64,000 bases of DNA, from positions 31,476,198 through 31,540,197 of the forward strand of contig CM075937.1 in the NCBI GenBank assembly GCA_038030265.1, given 5' to 3'. The translations under genes and the position numbers were made by a program. Source of the DNA: Corythucha ciliata. Lineage: Eukaryota > Arthropoda > Insecta > Hemiptera > Tingidae. Shown in pieces: positions 1 through 12,000 of this stretch. The notes below the pieces were generated by a model. The model was given only the letters and a program-made list of their open reading frames with translations. It was not told the origin of the DNA and searched no databases. The first letter of the stretch is position 1. Every line of letters starts with the position of its first letter.

Positions 1-59
1 ATCATTTCTCAGGGTTGGCCCATTCAAATTGAAAATCTATTTCGCAAAGCTATCTCGCA

Positions 60-640
60 AAAAAAAATTGCTAAATAATAAACCAAATATCGCGCGGCTG
101 ACCTCGTACAGTCGGCTCGTTTAAAACCAAGTTTCGCGGGGCCGCAGCTCCCTGAAAAAAACAAAAAAATCGTGAAATTGGTTTATTAAAAACCAACTTC
201 ACGGTACAGGCTCGCCCACAAAAACAAATTTCGTAGCTTTGGCTGCTGCAATAATATAATTTCGCGCTGTTGACCAGTTCAAAAAGCAATTTCACTGTAT
301 GTTGGCTCAAAAGTAAAAGTGCGGTTCCAAAACAATTCAGCTGGATTGACTCACCCCTCCCCCTCGAAATAATAATTTCACGGGTTAGGATCACTCGAAA
401 AGCTAGTTGCCTAGTTGGGGCTAGTAGCCTAGTTGGGCAATTTTGCGCGTACGACATAATTTCGACTCCATCAAATCTCAAATTTCTTTGAGTTGGTTCG
501 TTCGAACCCAATTTTGTGGGGCTTGCTCCCTGAAAAAACAAAATTCGGAGATTTCAGTGCATCAAAAACTCAATTTTACGGTTCCTACCCATTCCACTCC
601 CACGTATTTCGCGGATTTAGACGCCTTTCAATAAGTACCT
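60..640. repeat. Degenerate short-period repeat block
   Basis: Phrases of the type TTCGCGG, GGCTCGTT and AAAACCAA recur every few tens of bases with many substitutions. It looks like an eroded tandem array related to the other ~30-bp blocks in the window. No coding exon was recognised here. Confidence 0.35.
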
Positions 641-1780
641 CAGATTTGTGGATCTGATCAATGTGCTAATTCCCTACTAAAAATTTAAACAAAATGGAAA
701 TTTGCAGCTAAAATTGAGAAAAAGCGCTAATTCAAGGCTAAGATTGAGAAACATCACTGAATTCGCCGATAAAGTGTGGTGAAATTTCTAATTTAAATAC
801 AAGTCTTCGCGCCTTTTGAATACAACCTTGTGGCTAAAATTGAGAAAAACGGCAAACTACAGTCAAAAGTAAAACAGAATTGCTGATGCGAAGATGAGAT
901 ACAAAAATGTAAATGAAGAACAATGTTAATTTGCGGTCAGTAAGCAATATTAGCTGCTAAAATTGAGGAAAATACTCATTTTCAGCCTTAAGTTGATAAA
1001 AAGGGCTAATTCGCTGTTACACATTGAAAAAAAAGTTGCTAGAAAACACTAATACGCTTCTATTATTAAGAAAATGCGCCGAAAAAATTGAGAAAATCAC
1101 TAATTCGTGGTTAAAAACGGTAAAAATTTCTATTTGAGTCAACAATTAAAAGTACGCCAATTTGCGGCTTCTGAAGGCAACGTTGATTCTAAAATTGGGG
1201 AAAAGCGCCAATTTATGGCTATAGATGGAAGCCCCATTAATGCGTGGCTAAAACTGGGATCAGCGTTTGGTGAACAAAAAAATGCTAATTTGCGCAAAAA
1301 AAGTTGGAAAAACCCGCTATTTCGCGGCTAATATTCAGGAAAACATTTGGAAAAAACGACAATTATTAGCTCAAACTCAGAAAATTGCTATTTCCCTGCT
1401 AAAATAGCCCTGCAAATATACAGCTAAAAATTGATGAACACGCTAACTCATGGAAAATTAGGAAAAAACGCTAATTCACGTGATAAAAACGCTGCTAAAG
1501 TTGAGAAAAAGAGCAAATTCATTGCTATTTATGGCGAGGGGAGGGAACCGCTAATCCGAGGCTAAATTAGGGAAAACCGTTACACCCGGTCAAAACTGAG
1601 AAAAACGCTAATGTGTGGGTTAAGTTGTCAAAAAGCACTTATTCGAATTGAGAAATTCGAGGATTAAACTGGGCATAAGCGCTAATCAGTGGATAAGTTG
1701 TGGAAATAGTGCACAATTCGTGGTTAAAATAAAGAAGAGGCCACAGTTTAACGCTACGTAAAAATTACATTTCTTTTTTA
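640..1780 (+). repeat. Degenerate ~30-bp tandem repeat block (AAAATTGAGAAAAACGCTAA type)
   Basis: The phrases GCTAAAATTGAGAAAA and CGCTAATTCGCGG alternate roughly every 25-35 bases through about 1.1 kb. Copies differ by many substitutions and small indels, so this is an old array. The reverse-complement form of the same phrase fills 17940-18500 and 31200-32030. No gene was seen. Confidence 0.6.
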
Positions 1781-1784
1781 TATA

Positions 1785-3207
1785 TACAGGGTGGATCCGT
1801 ATAAGTGTGACAAAAATTTTTGGGTAAAACTACGTTAAAAGTGGAGTAAAATGGTACCTTCGGAAGTGTCCTACGTCGATCCTTTCCGGAGTTATGATTT
1901 TTTTGTGTTTAAAAAAGTAACCAATGCTTGCTTCAAAAAATCCGCAATTTCTCGGCTTACATCGCACCAAATCCAAAAAGTGATGCCATTTTCAGAAACT
2001 ACGGAACATTTCCTTTAGGATAGAGGTCATTTTATCGCTTGAAATAATCTTCAACACCCAGAAATCTGGCATTTTTTCCATAAATTTACGTGTCCTCTAA
2101 AATTTGTCCGTTTTACCAAAAGTCGCTGTACCCAAACAGCTTTCTCAACAGATTTTCACAAAAACTTCCCCGTCTTCTAAGCTTCTTTTTGGCGTGTTCA
2201 CATTTCATGTTACCACTGACGTTTCTCACAAAAACGTCACGAGAATGCACAAAAACCGTGTTTTTACGAAACATGGGCCATTATCTACGGTATTCGTGAA
2301 GGGTGCGGAGAGATCGGCAGTAAGTGAAAACAGGATATCTTACCATGGAGATACCGCAGGCAAGAGACATTCAATTTGACCCCCCCCCCCATCCATTTCT
2401 GCCGGTCTCTGAGCACCTTTCACGAATATTGTTGGCACCTGGCACATAGGCAATTGCCAATATTTTTCTGTCAAAATACTGTTTTAGAAAGGGAGGACAG
2501 AATATTTTAGGAAGGAGAAGATATCGTAGGCAAACGGCAATCAATTATACCCCCCCCCCCTGAATGGCGACAATTTAACAATTTAATGAATCACTGGTGG
2601 GGGAAGGGGTCAAATCGAATGCCTCTTGCCTTCTCCATGGTAAGATATACTGTTCTCACTTACCGCCGATCTCCCTGCACCCTTCACGAATACCGTTGAC
2701 AATGGTCCATGTTTCGTAAAAACACGGTTTTTGTGCATTCTCGTGACGTTTTTGTGAGAAACGTCAGTGGTAACATGAAATGTGAACACGCCAAAAGGAA
2801 ACTTAGAAGACGGGGAAGTTTTTGTGATATGCCGAAAATCTGTTGAGAAAGCTGTTTGGGTACAGCGACTTTTGGTAAAACGGACAAATTTTAGAGGACA
2901 CGTAAATTTATGGAAAAAATGCCAGATTTCTGGGTGTTGACGATTATTTCTAGCAATAAAATGACCTCTATCCTAAAGGAAATGTTCCGTAGTTTCTGAA
3001 AATGGCATCACTTTTTGGATTTGGTGCGATGTAAGCCGAGAAATTGCGGATTTTTTGAAGCAAGCATTGGTTACTTTTTTAAACACAAAAAAAATCATAA
3101 CTCCGGAACGGATCAACGTAGGACACTTCCGAAGGTACCATTTTACCCCACTTTTAACGTAGTTTTACCCAAAAATTTTTGTCACACTTATACGGATCCA
3201 CCCTGTA
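1785..3207. mobile_element. Foldback element E1, TACAGGGTG termini
   Basis: The element starts TACAGGGTGGATCC and ends with the exact complement GGATCCACCCTGTA. The two arms, about 1785-2385 and 2605-3207, are near-perfect inverted copies of roughly 600 bp around a spacer of about 220 bp that contains C-runs. Both ends lie in TATATA, consistent with a TA target duplication. No transposase frame is visible, so it is a non-autonomous DNA element. The open frames inside are mirror images across the two arms and are not genes. Confidence 0.85.
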
Positions 3208-4326
3208 TATATACTTAGGGGCCTCTTGGAGATTTCCGCTCCGGGCTCCGATAGGCGTAGGTCCGCCATAGTGTCTACACCTTCCGTAAGATTTTGCAGT
3301 GCTCATTCCGTAAATTAGACTCTGCCATGATCCACACCCTCTGCCCGTCGGCACACCCCACCATGGTAGAGCGTTTGATGACCCAAGATAATCACGTTTG
3401 GTACCTTTAGGCAGTGAGTGGAAAAACACCCTTATAAAAACCTCAATCAAGGGCTATAAATATGCAGGGTGTACAAAAAGCGACTGGACAGAGGAAAACC
3501 AGTGAAGAGGCAATTAACTCATTTCTGATTGAAATGACTATTTGCACTTTTCCGAAATTCCGCTTTGTTTCCGAGATATCCGCCATTTTCTGATTTTTTC
3601 AGAAACAGCTAGTGGCACACGCAGTAATTGTTGCAATGGCAAAAATGATGAGCCCATTGGAAAGAGCACAACATTTTCTATTTAAAGAGCCTTTTTTAAT
3701 CCAGATCAGACGACATCTACTACGTTTTGAATCAGCTTATTGGCGAAAAGTTTTGTTCCGACAGCAGCCTGTCGGGAAAAGTGCATTTCATTCATGCGAC
3801 AATCGAGTCAAACCTCATAAGTTAGAACGAGATCAATCAATTATGAATGACATTTAGGCCGTGGTATAGAAAGTCAAAATAATAAAATCGTGTTTCTTTT
3901 TTCCGCAGGCCCCTTTTTTGGCACCAACTGAGGGGGAACAAAATGATGAAAATGAAAAATGAAACAGAGTCGGTTTGGTTGCCTACACGATATGGGAAAG
4001 CGGACTCTTGTTAGAGGAGTTATTTGCAATTAAAATCTTTATCCCGGCCTAAATTTCATTCATAATTGATTGATCTCGTTCTAACTTATGAGGTTTGACT
4101 CGATTGTCGCATGAATGAAATGCACTTTTCCCGACAGGCTGCTGTCGGAACAAAACTTTTTTCAGATTACGTTAATTTTCAGATCAGTTGCATTAGGTTA
4201 AATGGTATGTCAAAATTTCATCATTGCGGAATGCGGAGTGCCTGGGTTCGAATCCGAAACAATTTTTTTTTGTTCCTCCCTTTTTGGCCCACCTCAGGAT
4301 TTTTTACTCAATATTTATTAGGCTGT

Positions 4327-4698
4327 AGGCAAATGAAATAAAAGAGACGGCTCAAAATTCAGTGTCAATGAAATTTTTTGGTAATTGGGTGGTCCAGTAA
4401 GGCATAGCGTTAATTTAATAGCTCCCCTCCGCCGAGAACTCCCCTGCCATATCAACGGATTTGGTTCACAAGGGTCTCATACGAAAGCGCGTTCATTTTT
4501 CGTTACTCGTGTCAATTTTGGGGGCAATTGCAGCAACAGCCGTGCGGTAGCGAATTTTCAACTAATTCAAACCCCTCTTTCACACCGTTCCCGTGGACCG
4601 ATTCATCTGGATCACGAACTCGTCCGAGATATTCACGCTATTGATTTTTAGACCAAATTTGGTTGCCCTAAGTCAAAAATTGCGACCGTGATCGTGCT
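4327..4698. repeat. Dispersed repeat R1, copy A
   Basis: It matches 63338-63669 in the same orientation at high identity. The second copy lacks about 40 bp near the 5' side, around TAATAGCTCCCCTCC. Shared landmarks are AAAAGAGACGGCTCAAAA at the start and TTGCGACCGTGATCGTGCT at the end. No coding frame is conserved between the copies. Confidence 0.85.
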
Positions 4699-4730
4699 AA
4701 CAAGCGAGGGGCCATATATATATATATATA

Positions 4731-4855
4731 TAGCAAATCGAACCGACCTCGGATTCGTGTTCTAGGGGTTCTGAAACGTGAAAAAAAAGTATCACAACCC
4801 ATATGTGCGACCATCAGGGCGAGACCAATAGTGCATTTTTTGAATGAAATGCACT
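4731..4855. repeat. Dispersed repeat R2, copy A
   Basis: The segment beginning TAGCAAATCGAACCGACCTC recurs in the same orientation at 23217-23345 within the large syntrophin intron. The shared stretch runs through ATCAGGGCGAGACCAAT and AGTGCATTTTT. Confidence 0.8.
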
Positions 4856-5214
4856 AAAACGTAATTTTCTGACTACATCACCATATCACCAATACTTCTG
4901 GAATTAAATTTTCTCGATAATAAGCTGATTCAAAGCGTAGTAGACGTCGTCTGATATGGATAAAAATAGGCTCTTTAAATAGAAAATGTTGTTCTCTTTC
5001 CAATGGGCTCATCATTTTTGCCATTGCAACAATTATTGCGTGTTCAACAAGCTGTTTCTGAAAAAATCAGAAAATGGTGGATATCTCGGAAACAAAGCGT
5101 TGCCCCTTCACAGGTTTTTCTCTGTCCAGTCGCTTTTTGTACACCCTGTATATATTCAGCGAAATTTCTATACCATATGGTTTGCCCCAAGGCGGGGTTT
5201 CGTTCCATTTCATC

Positions 5215-5675
5215 ACCAAACTCTGATTTCAAAGTCTTATTTTATAATCATCAGGAAGTTCTACGGTGACGTTAGATCTTGCTTTTTCAAATTTCATCCC
5301 TAAAAATAACCCAAGAACACTTCTTAGTTCGAATGCGTTTTAAGGTTATTTCGCGGATGAAATTTGGAAAAGCAAGATCTTTAACGTCACTGAGGCCAGC
5401 AGAGTGACCGAGCAGGTCGCTTTAGGGCGTCGACTCTCATGTCCAGGTATCTTCTGCTGGGTGGGTTCGATTCCCACTACAGGCTGGATTATTTGAGCAA
5501 AGGTCAACTTGTGTGTAAAATCGTTTAAAAGTAAAGTGTGCACTCAAAGCGCCCTCTTTCCGCCACGACACCTATAGTTGGACGTAAAGCCCTGTTGTTT
5601 AAACGATGACTTTACTTTACGTCACTGTGTTGAACTTCCTGAAGATTAAAATGAGGCTTTGAAATCGAGGATTAG
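5215..5675. mobile_element. Foldback MITE interrupted by a SINE
   Basis: The left arm (about 5215-5301, with TCAGGAAGTTC and AGATCTTGCTTTTTCAAATT) is the inverse of 5355-5392 joined to 5628-5675. The right arm is split by the SINE at 5393-5616. Removing that insertion restores a continuous palindrome of about 230 bp. Confidence 0.7.
5393..5616 (+). mobile_element. tRNA-derived SINE with target-site duplication
   Basis: The head (5393-5487) resembles a class II tRNA (Leu or Ser type). It has an A-box-like GTGACCGAGCAGG, a long variable region, a B box GGTTCGATTCC, and complementary CCAGC/GCTGG ends. A tRNA-unrelated tail follows. It is flanked by TTAACGTCACTG on the left (5381-5392) and TTTACGTCACTG on the right (5616-5627), a near-perfect duplication of about 11-12 bp. 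It lies inside the right arm of a foldback MITE. It is unlikely to be a functional tRNA, because the A box and anticodon arm are degraded. Confidence 0.65.
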
Positions 5676-5699
5676 TGCAGAAATAAAATATAGGGGCGA

Positions 5700-7490
5700 A
5701 GTTTAGGCGAGGTATGGCAGGGAAAGGGATCCAGGAAACCCCGTCTGAAATCCCCCCCCCCCCTACAAAAGTTCAATCCAATGTTTTTGTATCTATAGCG
5801 TTGCGCGTGAAAAGCTAAGATGAGGACTTCCTGAAAAAACATAAAAGCTGTCCTTCCCACTCAAATCTTTTTAGCCGGAAATTTGACGAAAGGACGCCAA
5901 AGGCTAGTTTTGCGGGAGGGGGGGGGGAGCGCATTTTCAACAAAGATTACCCGTTCGTGGGGAAGTATCTTCGAATAGTTTTGCGGTGTTGACCCCGTGG
6001 CACGTAGAGTTAGAGTTTTGAGTCGGAGTTACTGCACGTACCAAATTTCGTTGGAATCTGATTATTGAGGGGGGGGGGGCTTTTTTCCGTTTACATAGAT
6101 GTACAAGTACATGATGTGTTGGTTAGTATACCTACTTTGAATCTGTGGATTTTGGGGCCGAAATGACCATGTTTTATTGTTGTTTTTTTAATGAAATGGA
6201 AGCATGTCGGAGTGTGACATTTGCTGTCTTATTCTTCCTTCTTCCAATGTACGGAATGTATTATGTACAAAATATTACGTACAATTTCTTTGTGCGTGTA
6301 CGGAAAGACCGTGCACCCCCGCTAGCAAAGGCACCCGTAACCCCCCCCCCCCTACTGTGTAACGCTACTGCGTCTACATGCGGTTAAACTTTTGATTAGG
6401 AATTCCACTATTATTTTTCGAAAACATGCATTTCAGTTATACGAAATCTTGTAAAGTTTATTAAAAGGGATCAACAAATCATCCCGCCACAGTTGCTCCG
6501 GAATTCCAGAAACCGTACTCAAACCTTCTTTTAGAAATACGTTAGGAATCCAAACAGTTTGCCTGTCTGATTGGACCAATGAGACTTCATCGTTTCCCAC
6601 CTGGCTCACGCTTCGCTTTTATGTTTGAGTTTATCCGTTTATCGTTTACGTTTGAAAAGCTCAAACTCCAAGGTTCAAATTAAATAACCGTCTAAGTGCA
6701 GTGCCGTGATTTCAGCAGGGTGAAATGATTGTGATTCGCAGAGAGAAATAGTTTTACACGTCCTTTCTACGCTAAACTGTTTGAAATGCTGTACAGAGAA
6801 GAGTAGTTTTTCTACTAACACATCCATCGCTTGTGGGATTGAAAAAGCTGCAGCAACCTTCAAAATGTCCAGTCACGAAGACAAAATGTGAGTTTTTTTT
6901 ATAGGTGTCAGCAGATTATAATTTTTCGTTTGTGTTTTCTTAGGGAGGAATGTAGCTTCCCCCCTTTGTGGTTTCTTTGGACCCTTGAAAAGATTCTGTT
7001 GTACTTGGGAGAGCATCATTTTAATCTCCAGATGTGTCAGAATTTGGACTAACCGCATTTCTCTGGTTTTGTTTGTTTTGGTTTTTGTTAATTTACGATC
7101 AGGTGCAACGAGATCAACGGAACTCAACGATACATGACTAAGTTTGCGAAGCACAGGAACTTGAAATGTTGAAGCCTTAAGTTTCGTTCTCAAGTCCCCT
7201 GAGCCCTCCCCCTGGTTCCTCGTCTGCTACGATTAGTGAGTTTTTCTCAGGCATTCGACCGCTGCACACACATTTCGTGCGGAACACAATTTGGATGGTG
7301 TCCCGTCATTTTTTGCTTGATAAAAATTGTGTGATTCCAGCCGTAATAAGTTATTGAAATATAATTAAAATGAATAAGGAAACTATCGTTTCGCCTTGAA
7401 CGTCCTTACTCAAATACGCATAAAGAAATCATCATAAGATACTGGATTATCTTATGAAAATATCCGGCTTGACATTTTGCTTGTAGCAGA
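5700..7490. other. No gene recognised
   Basis: This stretch holds unique-looking AT-rich DNA with runs of C or G near 5752, 5920, 6070 and 6340. A short start-like exon, ATGTCCAGTCACGAAGAC followed by a GTGAGT donor, occurs at 6866-6888. It could not be joined to the BUB1 exons and remains unassigned. Confidence 0.4.
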
Positions 7491-7499
7491 AGCCAACTC

Positions 7500-8045
7500 C
7501 GCTGTCCTCTTTGGGTTTATTGCCCAGCAAAGGTCCACCCATAGCAAAGCTCTAACCACAGTAAAGCCCCAACCACAGCAAAGATCTAACCACATTTATA
7601 ACCTCTAACCACTGTAAAGCTCAACCACACCAAAGCTCCAACCACGGCAAGCTCCTACCACATTTAAAGGTCCGACCATTGCAAAGGTCCAACCATAGCA
7701 AACCTCTAACCACAGTTATAACCTCGATCCGCAGTAATTTCCAAACCACACATCCGACCACAAAGAAGACCCACACATCGCGCGACTCTCGCTCACGTAA
7801 GAAGGGACCATGTAAAGTCCTGACCTCGAAAACTCTAATAACAAAAATTTGTAGCCCACAAACGACTAACAAAAAATTACTGAACAAAAGATGTTCTTAT
7901 CATAAAAACATTGGACCACAAAATGCTTTAATCACAAAATATCTATAAAATAGCGAAATGCTGGAACTCTGAAAAGATCGAATCACAAAATGCTCCAACC
8001 ATACAAAGTTCCCATCACAGAAAGAAAGGTCTTAACATACAGTGC
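7500..8045 (+). repeat. Degenerate tandem repeat, ~20-25 bp unit (AACCACAGCAAAGC type)
   Basis: CCAACCACAGCAAAGCTC-like units recur roughly every 20-25 bases from 7530 to about 7720. More decayed forms (AATCACAAAATGCTC) continue to about 8040. The unit differs from the ~30-bp family elsewhere in the window. Open frames across it reflect its repetitive composition rather than a protein. Confidence 0.65.
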
Positions 8046-9045
8046 TGATCAAACGGTTCTGTTCATGTGCAAGGTAGCTTGAAGTTGGCCCGATGCGTAA
8101 AACAAATGTTTCGAATGTACAAAGGTGAACTATCGGTTAGGACGGTTTTTTGTTCATTCTCATTATTATGTGTCACCACGGGGTCACTCACAATCGTCTC
8201 AATACGCCAATCATCGAGTTTGTACCCCTCACCCCGCCCATAATAACTCAACTGCGACCGGTCCATGGGTTAGTTAATCGTCAAACAACTTTTTCTACTT
8301 CTGTTGTTCCAATTGTTTGTTTAAATCCTCCTCCTTCGTTTCCTTCCCGAGAAATAGCTAAGCCAGAGGAATCTGAATTCGCTTTTATCACTTACACGAA
8401 AATACTTTCGGTTCCTCTCAATTTTCTTCATAATCAGACCTTAATTGCTACCCCTGCAGAGTGCGGCCAATGCGCCCCCTATAGATCTAGCCCTGGTTAT
8501 TAGCCCCATTATGTTATGTATTGCTTTCTTCAATACCGAAGGTATAGAAAGATTTGTGATCATTCCTCGAGATGCATCATTTTTTAAACTCAGATTTCAA
8601 AAATGGCACTCGCATTTTGCGGTTTAAGAGCTTTCTGAGCATTTTTGGTTCCGTGTCAGTACAAAAAAGTCTCAGGGCTCAAGTTACGTTGGCACCAGTA
8701 TAGGTCATCTTGTTCCTGAACAAGGAAATTGTGTATGCATAAACTTGAGTTGTTTCGAGACACTCGGAGAGCGTGGTAGTTGGCAGCTAGTTTCACTCCC
8801 CGTTTCTTTTGTGTGTGTTCACAGAAAAAAATTAGCTATCATCGGAAAGCGTTACTTAAAGGGAGAGCTTCGGTGCCCAGATTGTCAAAAAAAGCTGAAT
8901 CCGGAGAATTGTAAAATCAACACAGAGACTCAAACACGCCCCGTTAGTCGATCTTCAATTATTTTTTGTGACTGTCTTTGCTTTCTATTCATTAAAATTT
9001 GTTTGTTGTGTTGTTATGATTTTGAAGAATCATAATGAACTGCAG

Positions 9046-12000
9046 AGCGGTGGGCCCTCCAGCATTTCCAATGACATAATTCCTCAGTCAGACGCCCAGG
9101 TTTTCACCTCGGGCCATTGTGGCGTGTCTAAGGACCAGGACGATACAAAATGGCCCACGGCGATTTTCGAAGAGCCAAATCCATCCGTTCAACCAATGTA
9201 TCCGAAAAAAATGGTAATTCGAAATACTTGCGACAATATAGATTTTTCCGCTATTGAAAAATTATTTTTGATTACTTTTCAGGTTTATCCAACGACTACG
9301 AAGGAATACAGTCTCGAAGAACTGAAAGCCCGGGATTTCATAAAAAAATATCAGAGTTTGTAACTTTTTTCTTGACAAGTAATTGATTTTCGTCTAATGA
9401 AACAGTTTCTTACTAAACAGTTAAACAAAATGAAGAAGAGAAAACACTCAAAAACAGCATGGAACCGCTGAAAACTGACGAAAGTATCCAAAAATTGATG
9501 ATCAACTCCGAGAGAAAGGTAAATCAAATCGGCTTGTGACAATCGCCAAAGTACAAATTTCCTTTCTCTGACAGGAAGAAGAGGTATCCAGCGTGAATGC
9601 TCAATCAGTCACATTGCGTACAAAAATGGCTTGGAACGTGGTTCAAGATATGTGGAACAGCCCTTGTAGTTCAGGTTTGACAAATTGTCATTGTGCTAAA
9701 TCGCTGTTGTTGGAATGTTAACTACCGTTATATTTTTATTTTTACAGCTTCAGAACCTCGTGATCAGCAACCAGTTCAGCAGAAAAAACCCATTCATTTC
9801 CCCATTTTTGATGAAAACTTACAGAATCGTGAGCCCGAACCAGAACCGTCTGCTTCACAGGGGCAGCCAGCTCATATGAATCGCATAGTGAAATTTGACG
9901 TTTTCACTGATAGCTCAATTCGGACGAATGAATTTCACTCCGAACGGAAGGCTGCCACAAATGATCGTTTTGTACCACAATTGCAAGGTCTTTCGCTCTC
10001 CGAGAGAAAAGAAGCCGACACAAAGGTTTGTGACTTGATCCAATCTTTGACTCCTATACCTACTACGATGAATGCAAAAGGATTTTTAATTGATTTATTT
10101 TTAGCCGATCACAGCGGTTCCTGCAAAATCTGAGGCGCGAAAAAGTCTTCATTTCAAAGATACTGAAAAGCAAGTAAATCCACCTGTGGGGCTCCCGGTT
10201 CCTCTGAAACCTGTTCAACAAAACGAAATGCTCGACGTTTCTTGTTCTACACGAAACTTCGCGTTCGTTCTACCTTATGCGTCAACGCCTGTGACTAAAA
10301 AAAGGCAGCAAACTGCTGAAACGGAAAAGAACGATGAGTACGTGGCTGACGGATAGTTAAAAGTACTTGAGTTGTCCATTCATTAAATTCGATCGGCAGG
10401 TCAGAGGTCAAGAACGAGAGGATGACACAACAGCTCAGCGCAATTGAAGAAGCGAGTCATGAAAGGTGTAGTTCCAGTAGCGGATCACAAGGCAGTGTGG
10501 GATACCAAATTGTTACGCCGGTTGATAGAGGTTAGAAAAACGTTTTTGATTTGTCGTTATTCATGCACTCCGCTATTTCTCATCTATTGCCTTTCTAGGA
10601 ACAGAATCCATCCTGAAGGACACAGAAAATGTTGATCCTTTTAGATCGCTTCTGAAGGAACGCTTACTGGCTAAAATGAAGTTTGATGACAAAAATGCCA
10701 ACAGCCCTGACTACATGATTCTACCCACTAAACTACCGGCTATGAACAAGAAAATCAAATTGGGCTCACAAATGTATTCCGTTTTGGGAGAGATTGGCAG
10801 AGGGGCGTATGGTCGAGTCATGCGAGCACGCTTGCCCGATGGTAGTCAAGTGTCTCTCAAGTTAGAGAAACCCTGCTGTCGGTGGGAGTTATATATTTCT
10901 CAAGAAATTCAAAAACGTGTTAAGCGAAGTGTTGTAAGGACGTCATATTCCTTGAACTTGTTTTTTTCCTCGTTCTAATAAGAAATTTTATTTTAGAAAG
11001 CCGGATTTTTGAACTTCCATCAAGCTTTCATTTTCACAGATGGCAGCATCCTTGTGGCAGAATTTGCAGAGCTCGGTACTCTGCTTAACGCAGCCTCTCA
11101 ACACAAACTTACCCACGTTAGTTCATTTTTCCGATTTGTGTTTTACTTGAAACTCGCGGCAGGGCCTAGGCTTTGAAGAAATCATTTTATTGTCTTATCT
11201 TAGCATTATTTAATACATTAATTCCATCCAACTACGATCTGGGGTTTCACTATGTGCTTTTAATTTGTTTAGAACCAACCAATGGGAACTTCTGTAGCAA
11301 TGCACTTCGCCATGGAAATGTTTTCTTTGGTGGATTACTTGCACCGAGCCAAAATCATTCATGCTGACGTCAAGCCTGATAATTTCGTTTTGCGAGCACT
11401 GTAAGTCAACGGCTAGCTAGTTTTTTTTCTGAATATCATCGCGGAAAAAAACAGCAACGTCATTTTTTCAGACCACAACCGGCCGAGAAGGTACCCTGCC
11501 TTGTGCTCATTGATTTTGGACGTTCCATAGATATGGAATTGTTTCCACAAAACACTACTTTCGATGTTGTTGTCACGACTGATGGGTTTACGTCCAACGA
11601 AATGAAGGAGAAAAAGCCATGGACTTATCACGTAAATAAGGAAAATGAGGTTTTCTTATAATCAATATTTTGATTATTTTATTATTTTGCAGATTGATCT
11701 TTACGGCCTAGCCGCGTCACTTCACGTTATTTTAACTTCTGAGTATATGAAAGAGAATGTTAAAAAAAACGGAAGATGGAAGTTAGCAAAAGCTCTTCCT
11801 CGGTGAGCAACATTACTTGTCCGACGTTTATATTCGTAGATTATTCAAATTTGTAATGCATGCAAAAAATCTTAGCCATGGGAGCCTTCATTGTAAGTCT
11901 TCCCTCGTCAAGGTGCGTCATCGACGGACCGGTATCGGCTGCTCGCCACCTTCAGCGTCCATTTTCACAACTGAAACCAGGGCCAAACCCACCGAACTGA

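Larger units (their letters stand above)
4160..4910. repeat. Composite insertion in the right arm of E2
   Basis: This segment has no partner in the left arm of E2. It contains a 370-bp dispersed repeat (4327-4698), a short TA microsatellite (about 4714-4733) and a second dispersed repeat (4731-4855) that recurs at 23217. Near 4247 there is a GGTTCGAATCC motif like a pol III B box, but no convincing A box or cloverleaf. Confidence 0.6.
3473..5150. mobile_element. Foldback element E2, with an inserted block in its right arm
   Basis: The left end reads GCAGGGTGTACAAAAAGCGA and the right end is its complement ending ACACCCTGTA. The left arm (3473 to about 3860) pairs with 4050-4160 plus 4910-5150. 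The right arm is therefore split by about 750 bp of foreign sequence. Internal modules shared with E3 include TTTCCGAGATATC and CATTGGAAAGAGCACAA. It lacks any transposase. Confidence 0.82.

Noticed and set aside
71..541. 156-codon open frame on the minus strand
   Set aside because: Its translation follows the repeat phrases of the block at 60-640 and no domain or splice support is seen.
2090..2887. Protein-like frames (about 70 residues) in both arms of E1
   Set aside because: They are mirror copies imposed by the inverted repeat and have no similarity to a transposase or other protein.
4185..4260. Possible tRNA gene with GGTTCGAATCC
   Set aside because: Only a B-box-like word is present; no paired acceptor or anticodon stem could be drawn.
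8150..8503. 117-codon frame upstream of BUB1
   Set aside because: It lacks TPR motifs and its splice edges could not be joined in phase to the exon at 9046.
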